Counted from the stretch's first letter, positions 1 through 6,592 are shown. The stretch: DNA of 9,333 nucleotides from Chloroflexota bacterium (GCA_021785115.1 JAJYGO010000141.1:1-9333); one strand, 5' to 3'. The notes: a model not told the origin generated them from the letters alone. A program made the numbers and translations.

Positions 1-342
1 GACGTACGCGGACCGCGGGATCGGGCGCGCGAGGACCGCCAGCGCGATGCCGCTCTCGACGTCGCCGGCGATCGCCGGCGATCCGAACACGACCGCCACC
101 ATCGCGAGCACGAAGCTGAACATGAACGCGACCATGATCAGCAGCTGCGAGACGCCCAGCTGGAGCTGGACCTCCGGGACTCCGTCGCGCCGGGCCAGCT
201 CGACGAATCGCTCGAAGCCCCACGCGGTGACCACCACGACGAGCACCGTCAGGAGCAGCAGCGCCCAGGCAAGACGCCGTCGCACGGCTTCGCGGAGCGT
301 CAGCCCCGCGATCGCGAGCACGTCGAGGAAGCCGGCCTTCAC
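1..342 (-). CDS. ABC-2 type transporter permease, N-terminal part (cut by window edge)
   Basis: Membrane subunit of an ABC exporter; only the first 114 codons are in the window and the frame is still open at base 1. The start is a GTG at 342 that overlaps the TGA of the upstream ATPase gene in a shared GTGA, with a GAGG ribosome-binding site about 7 nt upstream. This is the usual arrangement of a translationally coupled ATPase/permease pair. A short cytoplasmic start containing TLREAVRRR leads into a strongly hydrophobic helix (about residues 24-43, ALLLLTVLVVVV). A second helix follows at about 66-88 (LLIMVAFMFSFVLAMVAVVF), then the segment SPAIAGDVESG...LARPIPRSAYV. That post-helix segment is typical of ABC-2/NosY-like permeases. 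The transported substrate cannot be read from this fragment. Confidence 0.85.
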   Translation of the reverse strand, partial: MKAGFLDVLAIAGLTLREAVRRRLAWALLLLTVLVVVVTAWGFERFVELARRDGVPEVQLQLGVSQLLIMVAFMFSFVLAMVAVVFGSPAIAGDVESGIALAVLARPIPRSAYV

Positions 343-1391
343 CGTCCGTCCTCGCCGAGCAGCTCCATGAAGCGATCCTCGAGTGACTGGCGCTGCGGCT
401 CGACCGCGTACACGCGGCCTCCCAGCCGGACGGCTTCGGCGACGAGGTCGGGGACCGCCTCCTGCCCGATCCCGTCGACGATCAGCAACCCGTCCCCGGC
501 GTGTGTCACCCGGCCGAATCGGTCGAGGGACGCGACGGCCTCGGGCGAGAGCCCGGCGACCCGCAGCCGGACGGTATGCGCGCTGAGGAGCTCCGGGAGC
601 GATCCGGTCGCGACGACCCGCCCGTGGTCGACGACGGCGACCCGGTCGCAGACGCGCTCGACCTCGGTCAGCAGGTGCGAGTTCAGGAACACCGTGACGC
701 CCCGCTCGCGCAGTTCGTGGATGATGCGGCGGACGTCCTGCCGCCCGACCGGGTCGAGGGCCGAGGTCGGCTCGTCGAGGACCACGACGTCGGGCGGCCC
801 GAGCAGCGCGACGCCGAGCCCGAGCCTCTGCTGCATGCCCTTCGAGAACCCCCCGACGCGGTCGTCCGCGCGCTCGGCAAGCCCGACGGTCTGCAGCGCC
901 GACTGGATGGCGCCCGTGCGGCGGGCCCGATCGATCCCCGCGAGCCGGCAGTGCAGCTCGAGCACCTCCCGGGCCGTCAGCCACGGCTGGTACCGGAACA
1001 GCTCGGGGAGGTAGCCGATCCGGCGCCGCGCGTCGAGGTCGCCGAGCGGCGCACCGAGCACGGATCCATCACCGGAGGTGGGGTACGCGAGCCCGAGGAG
1101 CAGCCTGACCGCGGTCGTCTTGCCCGCGCCGTTCGGACCCAGGAAGCCGAACGCCTCGCCGCGGGCGACGTCGAGGTCGAGGCCTGCGAGGGCGACGGTT
1201 CGACCGTAGCGCTTCACGAGGCGCGTGGTGCGGATCGCGGATTCTCCGGTGCGTTCCGAAGGCGCAGCCAGAGCGAAGGGCTGCCCGGGAGCAGTGCGCT
1301 CCCCGCGGGCGACCTGCCGGCCGGGTGCGGTGGGGTCCGTGGGGCGAACCCGCCGCACGGGCGCGTCAGGCTGTCCGGGCGCGTCGCTCAT
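339..1391 (-). CDS. ABC-2 type transporter ATP-binding protein
   Basis: ATPase that powers the permease encoded immediately downstream. Of 350 residues, the nucleotide-binding domain occupies about 54-270. Visible motifs are Walker A GPNGAGKTT (85-93), a Q-loop variant YLPE (127-130, no Gln), signature FSKGMQQR (182-189), Walker B VVVLDEPT (202-209, catalytic Glu207), D-loop SALD (210-213) and H-loop His239 (NSHLL). A C-terminal tail (about 270-350, with LEDRFMELLGEDG) is typical of ABC-2/CcmA-type ATPases. The first 50 residues are Pro/Arg/Ala-rich and unlike the family core, so the ATG at 1391 may be too early, but no better in-frame start is visible before residue 54. No clear ribosome-binding site precedes 1391. 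The gene lies 13 bp after the NTF2-like gene, so it is probably co-transcribed with it. Substrate unknown. Confidence 0.93.
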   Translation of the reverse strand: MSDAPGQPDAPVRRVRPTDPTAPGRQVARGERTAPGQPFALAAPSERTGESAIRTTRLVKRYGRTVALAGLDLDVARGEAFGFLGPNGAGKTTAVRLLLGLAYPTSGDGSVLGAPLGDLDARRRIGYLPELFRYQPWLTAREVLELHCRLAGIDRARRTGAIQSALQTVGLAERADDRVGGFSKGMQQRLGLGVALLGPPDVVVLDEPTSALDPVGRQDVRRIIHELRERGVTVFLNSHLLTEVERVCDRVAVVDHGRVVATGSLPELLSAHTVRLRVAGLSPEAVASLDRFGRVTHAGDGLLIVDGIGQEAVPDLVAEAVRLGGRVYAVEPQRQSLEDRFMELLGEDGR

Positions 1392-1404
1392 GACGGGCGC
1401 CAGG

Positions 1405-1731
1405 TCAGCGAGGGGCGAAGTTGATCGCCGTGATCTTGCCCGCCTCGACCCGGAACGTCGCGTCGAGCTCCTGCGACTGCGCCCCCGGCCGGACGACGAG
1501 CAGGTTGCACTCGAACGTGTTGCCGAGATCCCGGCCGTCGCCCGGCAGCATCTTCATGCCCTTGTCGGCACGCAGGAACCAGCCCGCCATCTGGTCGCCG
1601 CGGAGGACCCGGACGTTGCCCAGGACGTGGATGCGCATCTCGGCCTTCTCGTCGAACAGTCCGACCGCTGCTTCCCGGTCGCCCGCGTTGAGCCGCTCGA
1701 AGAAGGCGTCCATCGTGTCGACTGCACCCAT
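1405..1731 (-). CDS. NTF2-like (SnoaL-type) family protein, function unknown
   Basis: A 108-residue protein starting MGAVDTMDAFFERLNAGD. The pattern of an N-terminal helix (MDAFFERLNAGDREAAVGLF), a short strand region (EKAEMRI), then helix and long strands ending in DATFRVEAGKITAINF is typical of the cone-shaped NTF2/SnoaL fold. Members of this fold act as small-ligand binders, isomerases or cyclases; no catalytic set can be assigned here. The start is ATG 1731. The second ATG at 1713 would remove six residues. There is no Shine-Dalgarno sequence, but a TACACT box lies 7 nt upstream, suggesting a leaderless transcript starting at or near the ATG. The gene sits 77 bp after the methyltransferase gene and 13 bp before the ABC ATPase. 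Confidence 0.8.
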   Translation of the reverse strand: MGAVDTMDAFFERLNAGDREAAVGLFDEKAEMRIHVLGNVRVLRGDQMAGWFLRADKGMKMLPGDGRDLGNTFECNLLVVRPGAQSQELDATFRVEAGKITAINFAPR

Positions 1732-1738
1732 GCCCTGG

Positions 1739-1744
1739 AGTGTA
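1739..1744 (-). promoter_or_regulatory. Probable -10 box (TACACT) of a leaderless promoter for the NTF2-like gene
   Basis: TACACT on the minus strand, followed by 7 nt (CCAGGGC) and the ATG at 1731. The distance fits a transcript whose first base is at or very near the start codon. No -35 match and no ribosome-binding site is visible. Three other genes in the window show the same arrangement. Confidence 0.5.
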
Positions 1745-1772
1745 CGCCGGGGGGCGGACGCCGCCGGGGCTG

Positions 1773-1805
1773 CGATCGGAGCCGCTGCCAGGGGAGCGGC
1801 GATCG
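1773..1805 (-). terminator. Hairpin after the methyltransferase gene, possible weak terminator
   Basis: Arms GCCGCT (1781-1786) and AGCGGC (1795-1800) enclose an 8-nt loop. The stem is extended by CGATC (1773-1777) and GATCG (1801-1805) after a 3-nt bulge. It lies directly downstream of the stop codon of the minus-strand bifunctional gene (1809) and before the putative promoter of the NTF2-like gene. There is no U-run, so an intrinsic terminator is uncertain. Confidence 0.3.
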
Positions 1806-1808
1806 GCG

Positions 1809-3812
1809 CTACCGCGCGGGTGGCGCCGCCGCGGCGTCTTCCGGCCGCCCCGCGTCGACGGCCTCGGACGCGCGGATCCGGCGGACGAGCTCGGCGGCCA
1901 TCTCGTACCGCCCGAAGCTCGGCATGATGTACGCGCCGTCCGCGAGCGTCCGGAGCTCCGCGAGGAGCTGCATCGCGAGCTCGAGCCCGAGCTCGGCCCC
2001 ACGATCGCCCGCGTCGCGCATCGCCGCCCGGATCCGCTCGGGGATCGTGATGCCCGGTACCTCGTTGTGGAGGAACTCGGCGTGCCGCGACGAGTGGAGT
2101 GGCAGCACGCCGGCCAGGATCGGGACGGGGAGCCGGTCGGTTCGCCAGCGCCGCTGGATCGCGGCGACCAGCCGGTCCCACTGGCTCCGGTCGTAGATCG
2201 GCTGCGTCATCACGAGCTGCGCCCCGGCACTGAGCTTGTCGTCGAGCCGGCCGAGCTCCCGGTCGAGGTCCGACGCAGTCGGGTCGAGCGCGCAGGCGAT
2301 CGTGAACCCCGCACGTGCCCCGATCGGCGTACCGGCCTGGTCCTCGCCTCGGTTCAGCCGCGCCAGGATCGCGATGAGCCCGGCGGAGTCGACGTCCCAC
2401 ACGCCCGTGCCCGTGGGATAGTCCCCGACCCGGGGCGGGTCCCCGGTCAGCGCCAGCACGTTGCGGATGCCGAGCGCGTGCGCTCCGAGGAGCTCCGACT
2501 CGAGCGCCATGAGGTTGCGGTCCCGGGTCGTGACGTGGACGAGGCACTCCACGCCGACCTCGCGCTGGATCGCGAAGGCGACCGCCATCGCCCCCATCCG
2601 GACGCGTGCCATCGCGCTGTCGCTGATGTTCACGACGTCCACGCCGGCGTCGCGCAGGAGGCGGGCGGCTTCGAGCGTGCGCTCGATGCGTACCGACCGC
2701 GGCGGGTCGATCTCGACGCTGACGACGAACCGTCGCGCGGCGAGGGCCAGGGCCAGCCCGGTGGGCGGCGGGGCGTCGGCGGAACCGCTGCCTTCGACGG
2801 CGCCGGTCCGCGGCACCTCGTGCGAGCGGCGCTCGGTCGCGGCGGGCCGAGCCTCGGCCGAGCCGCGATGCGCCACCGCCGCGTCGATCGACCGGCGCAT
2901 GGCGGCGACGTGGGCCGGCGTCGTCCCGCAGCACCCGCCCAGGATCGAGGCGCCGGCCTCGAGGAAGCGCGGCACCATCTCGCCGAAGTACTCGGGGTCG
3001 GCCGCGTACAGGAAGTTGCCTTCGACGCGCTGCGGGAGGCCGGCGTTCGGCATGATCGAGAGCGCGGGCCGGGCACCAGCCCCGCCCGGTGCCGCGTCGG
3101 ACGGCAGTGCCGGCATCTCCGACAGGGCGTCCAGGCAGACCAGGGGCCCCGCTCCGCAGTTCACGCCGACCGCGTCGGCGTCCGCCTCGCGGAGTGCCGC
3201 GGCCGCCTGCCCAGGCGTCGTCCCGTCGGCTGCGCGCAGCTCCTCGCCGAACGTCATCTCCGCGACGATCGGCAGGTCGGACAGTGCGCGCGCCACCGTG
3301 AGCGCCACCAGCAGCTCCTCGAGCCGCCCGAACGTCTCGAGCACGAGCACGTCGACGCCCCCCTCGAGCAGACCCTCGATCTGCTCGCGGAAGGCCGCCT
3401 CGACGCGGTCCAGCGACAGGTGCAGCGGCCCGTGCCCGACCGATGTGAGCGGCCCGACCGACCCGGCCACGAGAACGTCCCGTCCGGCCACGTCTCGCGC
3501 CTCGCGCGCGAGCTGCGCCGCGCGCCGGTTGAGCCGCGCGGTATCGGCAGACAGTCCGAAGGGCGCGAGCCGGACGCGGTTCGCCCCGAACGAGCACGTC
3601 TCGATGGCGTCAGCGCCGGCCGTCACGTACTCGCGGTGGATCGCGCCGACGAGCTCGGGACGGGTGAGGACGAGCTGGTCGAGCGACGCCTGCTGCGGGA
3701 CGCCACGGCTGAACAGCAGCGTGCCCATCGCGCCGTCGAACAGCACCGGGCGGACTGCCAGCCGGTCGCGGAAGGCGCGCCGAGGAAGCGGCAGGGCGGC
3801 GGGGTCGGTCAG
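1809..3812 (-). CDS. Bifunctional homocysteine S-methyltransferase / methylenetetrahydrofolate reductase
   Basis: Fused one-carbon enzyme of the Bacillus YitJ type. The N-terminal domain (about residues 15-310) transfers a methyl group to homocysteine to make methionine. It has the barrel-opening DGAMGT motif and the three zinc cysteines C219 (GVNCGAGP) and C294/C295 (GGCCGT). The C-terminal domain (about 360-650) is a FAD-dependent reductase making 5-methyltetrahydrofolate from 5,10-methylenetetrahydrofolate. E367 (VSVEIDPPR), D458 (LALTGDPP) and Q537 (VMTQPIYD) correspond to E28, D120 and Q183 of E. coli MetF. The domains are joined by a variable Ala/Pro-rich linker; both look intact. The start is unusual. 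Homology (FRDRLAVRPVLFDGAMG) extends upstream of the first GTG (3746), and no ATG, GTG or TTG precedes it in the plausible range. A CTG at 3812 overlaps the upstream stop (CTGA) and has GGAG 7 nt before it, giving 667 residues. A conservative start is 3746. Cytoplasmic. Confidence 0.95.
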   Translation of the reverse strand: MTDPAALPLPRRAFRDRLAVRPVLFDGAMGTLLFSRGVPQQASLDQLVLTRPELVGAIHREYVTAGADAIETCSFGANRVRLAPFGLSADTARLNRRAAQLAREARDVAGRDVLVAGSVGPLTSVGHGPLHLSLDRVEAAFREQIEGLLEGGVDVLVLETFGRLEELLVALTVARALSDLPIVAEMTFGEELRAADGTTPGQAAAALREADADAVGVNCGAGPLVCLDALSEMPALPSDAAPGGAGARPALSIMPNAGLPQRVEGNFLYAADPEYFGEMVPRFLEAGASILGGCCGTTPAHVAAMRRSIDAAVAHRGSAEARPAATERRSHEVPRTGAVEGSGSADAPPPTGLALALAARRFVVSVEIDPPRSVRIERTLEAARLLRDAGVDVVNISDSAMARVRMGAMAVAFAIQREVGVECLVHVTTRDRNLMALESELLGAHALGIRNVLALTGDPPRVGDYPTGTGVWDVDSAGLIAILARLNRGEDQAGTPIGARAGFTIACALDPTASDLDRELGRLDDKLSAGAQLVMTQPIYDRSQWDRLVAAIQRRWRTDRLPVPILAGVLPLHSSRHAEFLHNEVPGITIPERIRAAMRDAGDRGAELGLELAMQLLAELRTLADGAYIMPSFGRYEMAAELVRRIRASEAVDAGRPEDAAAAPPAR

Positions 3813-4234
3813 ATCCGCACTCCGAGGACCCGCTTCTGCCCGAAGGCGAGGCCCAGGACGAGCGCGACGATGCTGATGACGATCGAGGCGAGGAACGCGG
3901 CCCAGACGACGTCGATCGAGAACGCCGAGACCGGCCACCCGTGGATCGTGAATCCCAGACGGAGCTGGTCGCTCGCGAGCGCCAGCAGCAGGACCATCCC
4001 GGTGTTGATCGCCAGCCCGACCAGACCCATCGTCAGCAGGTTGATCGGCAACGCGAGCAGCCTGACGATCGGCCGCAGGTACGTGTTGATCACGCCGAGC
4101 AGCAGCGCGACCAGCGCGAGCTTCCACCATTCGGACCCGAAGTCGAACGAGATGCCCGGCACGAGCTCCACCGCCACGAGCAGGGCCACGGCGTTGATCG
4201 CGATCCTGATGAGGATGTCGAGCACGAGCGGCAT
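3809..4234 (-). CDS. YvlD / phage holin family 4-like small membrane protein
   Basis: A 141-residue integral membrane protein with about four hydrophobic segments: residues 5-25, 37-50, 57-83 and 105-131. The features GISFDFG after helix 1, LLLGVINTYLRPIVRLLALPINLLTMG in the middle, and a short charged end (FGQKRVLGVRI) match the YvlD/Phage_holin_4_2 family. Despite the name, these are mostly chromosomal proteins of unknown function, and nothing phage-like lies nearby. The called start is ATG 4234. However, a TACAAT box overlaps this ATG, and 7 nt after the box comes GTG at codon 4 (4225), so a leaderless start there would shorten the protein by three residues. The gene is divergent from the DUF885 gene. 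Its TGA overlaps the probable CTG start of the methyltransferase, which suggests translational coupling. Confidence 0.9.
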   Translation of the reverse strand: MPLVLDILIRIAINAVALLVAVELVPGISFDFGSEWWKLALVALLLGVINTYLRPIVRLLALPINLLTMGLVGLAINTGMVLLLALASDQLRLGFTIHGWPVSAFSIDVVWAAFLASIVISIVALVLGLAFGQKRVLGVRI

Positions 4235-4238
4235 TGTA
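4233..4238 (-). promoter_or_regulatory. Probable -10 box (TACAAT) for the holin-like gene
   Basis: TACAAT on the minus strand overlaps the ATG at 4234 by two bases. It is followed by 7 nt and the in-frame GTG at 4225. If this is the real -10, the RNA would begin near that GTG and translation would be leaderless from codon 4. There is no Shine-Dalgarno sequence before either start. Confidence 0.4.
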
Positions 4239-4244
4239 TGCGCG

Positions 4245-4270
4245 GCACCGGCGCGCGGATGCGCCGGTGC
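4245..4270. promoter_or_regulatory. Perfect inverted repeat in a divergent promoter region, operator candidate
   Basis: GCACCGGCGC (4245-4254), 6 nt, then GCGCCGGTGC (4261-4270): 10 of 10 bases pair. It lies in the 65-bp gap between the holin-like gene and the DUF885 gene. The -35 positions expected from the two putative -10 boxes (near 4256-4261 on minus and 4265-4270 on plus) fall inside it, so a bound regulator could control both directions. Regulator unknown. Confidence 0.45.
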
Positions 4271-4287
4271 GCAGAAAGGCCACCTCG

Positions 4288-4293
4288 TACGAT
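4288..4293 (+). promoter_or_regulatory. Probable -10 box (TACGAT) of a leaderless promoter for the DUF885 gene
   Basis: TACGAT followed by GTCCGG and the GTG start at 4300, a 6-nt spacing. No ribosome-binding site is visible. The match helps choose GTG 4300 over the in-frame ATG at 4234, because the box would lie inside the coding region if the earlier start were used. Confidence 0.5.
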
Positions 4294-4299
4294 GTCCGG

Positions 4300-6171
4300 G
4301 TGAACCGACCGGCCGACCCGTACGTCCAGCCCGCAGGCGACCCGTACGAGCCATTCGAGCCGTACGTCTTCGACTACCGGCCAACCCCGATCACGCCGTT
4401 CGAGTACCTCCTGCGCGACTTCCTCGACGAGTTCTTCCTCGCCTGGCCCGTCTCGGCGACCCACGCGGGCGACCACCGATTCGACAACCGCTGGCCCGAC
4501 CTGTCCGGCACCGGCCGTCTGGCCCGGCTTGCGCTCCTCCGGCGGTGGCATGCACGGTTCGCCGGGCTCGCGGACGTCGAGCTCACGCCGGACGAGCGCA
4601 TCGACCGGGGGATTCTCCTCGAGACGCTCGATGCGTACCGCTTCGAGGAGGAGGAGCTCCGCCAGGAGACGTGGGACCCGCTCTGGTACGTCGAGCTCAT
4701 CGGCGCCGGCCTGTTCTCGCTGCTCGCCCGACCGTATGCGCCGTGGCACCATCGTGGAGAGGCCTTCGTCCGGCGGCTTCGGCACCTGCCGGGCGTCGTC
4801 GCGGCGGCGCGCGAGAACCTGCTGGGCATGCCGGAGCGGCCCGTGTCGCGGCTGCACACCGAGACGGCTCTCGCGCATCTCGACGGGATCCGGGAGCTCG
4901 TCGACGAGGCGGTGCGGGTCGCCGAGGCGAATCGCTACGACGAGGACGCCTTCCGGCTTCCGCCGCGCTTTGCCGAGGTCGTGCCGGGTGCCCTGGCCGC
5001 GCTCGACGACCTGCGCGCGTTCCTCGAGCGCGACGTCCTCGCGCGCTCGAGCGGAGAGGGCCGTCTCGGCCCCCCGCTGTTCGCCGCCAAGCTCCGGCAC
5101 GTGCTCGCGAGCGACCTCACACCCGACGACCTCTCCGCCAGGGCGACGCGCGACGCACGCGTGGTTCGCGCGGAGATGGCGCGCCTCGCCCGCGATCTGT
5201 GGCCGGCGTGGATCGGCGAGCGTCCGATGCCCGAAGGGGCCGCAGCCGACGGCGTGATCGTGCGAGAGGTTCTCGACGCGATCGCCGGCGAGCATCGGCG
5301 GCCCGACGAGCTGCTCGACTACTGCACGCGGGAGGTGGCGCGGATCGAGCGGTTCGTGCGCCGGAACCAGATGATCGGCCTGCCCCGCGAGCCCCTCGAG
5401 GTCACCTGGACGCCGACGTTCATGCGGGCGTTGGGAGGGGCCTTCCTCGACCCACCGGGGCCGCTCGAGAAGGGCCAGAAGAGCCTGTTCTGGATCACGC
5501 CGCCGGGCGACGACTGGTCGCCCGAGCGCGTCGAGTCGCAGCTTCGCGAGGACAACGATCGCATGCTGCGGCTGCTCTGCATCCACGAGGGCATCCCGGG
5601 CCACTACCTCCAGCTCGACTGGTCGAACCGCTGCCCGTCCCTGGTCCGGTCGATCTTCGGCTCCGGTGCGTTCGCGGAGGGCTGGGCCGTCTACGTGACG
5701 CAGTCGATGATGGACGTCGGGTACGGGCGGCGCGACCCCGCGCTCATGCTCACGCACTGGAAGTTCTTCCTGCGCTCGATCATCAACGTGCTCCTCGACG
5801 TCGGGATCCACGCGGGGTCGATGACGGAGGAGGAGGCCCTGCGGCTGATGGTCGAGGACGGCTTCCAGGAGGAGCAGGAGGCGCGCGCGAAGTGGCTGCG
5901 GGCGCGGCTGACGTCGACGCAGCTGTCGACGTACTACGCGGGCCAGGCCGAGCTGTGGGACCTCGAGCTCGAGGCGCGCCGGAGATGGGCCGAGACGCAC
6001 GGCGGAAGCCGGGCCGACGTTCCCGACCCCGTCGTGGTCGGTGGCTACGGCGATGTCGGAGACTTCGATTACCGGGGGCACCTCGAGGCCCTCGTGTCGC
6101 ACGGCTCCCCGCCCGTCCGCTGGCTGCGCGGGATCGTTCTCGGCGAGCTGCCGTCGACCGCGCACGTCTGA
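4300..6171 (+). CDS. DUF885 family protein, putative metalloenzyme
   Basis: A 623-residue protein of the DUF885 family, whose usual length is about 550-650. Function is not established; the family resembles zinc peptidases. The diagnostic segment is IHEGIPGHYLQ with H429, E430 and H435, followed 25 residues later by E460 in FAEGWAVY. These are plausible metal ligands and a catalytic Glu, although the spacing is not a classic HExxH. Other family-like stretches are the N-terminal FLDEFFLAWPVSATHAGDHRFDNRW, EPLEVTWTPTFM, and YYAGQAELWDLE near the end. There is no signal peptide or membrane helix, so it is probably cytoplasmic. GTG 4300 is chosen because a TACGAT box lies 6 nt upstream, and the 22 residues added by starting at ATG 4234 (MYARHRRADAPV...) are low-complexity, Arg-rich and overlap the holin-like start. 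Transcribed alone, divergent from the holin-like gene. Confidence 0.92.
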   Translation: MNRPADPYVQPAGDPYEPFEPYVFDYRPTPITPFEYLLRDFLDEFFLAWPVSATHAGDHRFDNRWPDLSGTGRLARLALLRRWHARFAGLADVELTPDERIDRGILLETLDAYRFEEEELRQETWDPLWYVELIGAGLFSLLARPYAPWHHRGEAFVRRLRHLPGVVAAARENLLGMPERPVSRLHTETALAHLDGIRELVDEAVRVAEANRYDEDAFRLPPRFAEVVPGALAALDDLRAFLERDVLARSSGEGRLGPPLFAAKLRHVLASDLTPDDLSARATRDARVVRAEMARLARDLWPAWIGERPMPEGAAADGVIVREVLDAIAGEHRRPDELLDYCTREVARIERFVRRNQMIGLPREPLEVTWTPTFMRALGGAFLDPPGPLEKGQKSLFWITPPGDDWSPERVESQLREDNDRMLRLLCIHEGIPGHYLQLDWSNRCPSLVRSIFGSGAFAEGWAVYVTQSMMDVGYGRRDPALMLTHWKFFLRSIINVLLDVGIHAGSMTEEEALRLMVEDGFQEEQEARAKWLRARLTSTQLSTYYAGQAELWDLELEARRRWAETHGGSRADVPDPVVVGGYGDVGDFDYRGHLEALVSHGSPPVRWLRGIVLGELPSTAHV

Positions 6172-6229
6172 GGCCGCGCTCGGGCCGGCGCACCGCGGGC
6201 CGGCGTCGACGTCTCCGACACCCGCGTCC

Positions 6230-6252
6230 GTCAGGCCGGCGGCCGTCCTGAC
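6230..6252. terminator. Imperfect palindrome after the DUF885 gene, possible terminator
   Basis: GTCAGG (6230-6235) pairs with CCTGAC (6247-6252). CGGC (6237-6240) and GCCG (6242-6245) extend the symmetry across one C/T mismatch. It begins 58 bp after the DUF885 stop. There is no T-run on either side, so it may instead be a protein-binding site. Confidence 0.3.
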
Positions 6253-6390
6253 ACCGGGCTGCAACGCGTTTGTTCCGCTCGCTCGAACGGCCGCAGCACG
6301 GCGACATCACTCGGCCGCATACCGTGGCGCCACCTCCAGCGGGGTACCAAGCCGAGCGGCCAGCGGCAGACTCCCCGCCTCCCTCCCTCC

Positions 6391-6422
6391 GCAGACGACC
6401 CGAACGGACCCGGGTCGTCTGT
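6391..6422. repeat. Perfect 11-bp-stem hairpin (first of a tandem pair)
   Basis: CAGACGACCCG (6392-6402) pairs with CGGGTCGTCTG (6411-6421) around the 8-nt loop AACGGACC. A flanking G/T wobble could add one pair. No T-run follows on either strand. Only TTGC separates it from the next hairpin, which suggests one structured RNA or a paired transcription-stop element. Confidence 0.6.
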
Positions 6423-6425
6423 TGC

Positions 6426-6470
6426 CCGGAAGTCGGAATCGGCCCGGGGGGCGCCGGCTCCGACTTCCGG
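6426..6470. repeat. Perfect 12-bp-stem hairpin (second of a tandem pair)
   Basis: CCGGAAGTCGGA (6426-6437) pairs with TCCGACTTCCGG (6459-6470). Inside, CGGC (6440-6443) can pair with GCCG (6453-6456) after a 2x2 internal loop, giving a long two-step stem. It lies about 135 nt upstream of the GNAT start. No T-run follows. Confidence 0.6.
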
Positions 6471-6592
6471 CGCACCGAGCCGGCGCACCGGGACGGTCGG
6501 GCGCCGCGGGAGGACACGCCACCGGCTCGACCGCCCGTCGGGATCTGCGCAATCCGGCGCACCGCCGATCCCGTCGCCCCGCCACGACTGGG

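Larger units (their letters stand above)
6185..6564 (+). repeat. Four copies of the 11-mer CCGGCGCACCG
   Basis: Exact copies lie at 6185-6195, 6467-6477, 6480-6490 and 6554-6564. The middle two form a 13-bp tandem repeat (unit ending AG, then GG). The second copy starts inside the right arm of the second hairpin. All are in the same orientation and within the same non-coding stretch. Confidence 0.55.

Noticed and set aside
1405..3597. Long minus-strand frame that reads through part of the methyltransferase region into the NTF2-like protein
   Set aside because: Only the last 108 codons (from 1731) are protein-like. The upstream part is an Arg-rich wrong frame of the bifunctional gene, so this is not a fusion protein.
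3809..4234. Phage or prophage origin suggested by the holin family name
   Set aside because: The family is widespread in bacterial chromosomes, and no lysin, capsid, integrase or att-like repeat is present.
4234..4299. Earlier ATG start for the DUF885 gene
   Set aside because: It would add 22 Arg-rich residues, overlap the divergent holin-like start, place the operator-like palindrome inside coding DNA, and ignore the TACGAT box 6 nt before GTG 4300.
1740..6251. Plus-strand open frame of about 1500 codons
   Set aside because: It runs antisense to the methyltransferase and holin-like genes, then out of frame through the DUF885 gene. Its composition is Arg/Pro/Ala/Gly-rich with no motif. It is a GC-driven shadow frame.
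4090..6264. Minus-strand open frame of more than 700 codons opposite the DUF885 gene
   Set aside because: The opposite strand encodes a recognisable DUF885 protein with conserved motifs. This frame has none and overlaps the holin-like gene out of frame.
6335..6425. tRNA-like stretch (GCCGAGCGGCC followed by GGCAGACT resembles a Leu/Ser D-arm)
   Set aside because: No acceptor stem, no T-loop GTTCGA and no CCA end fit around it; the downstream pairing is the simple hairpin instead.
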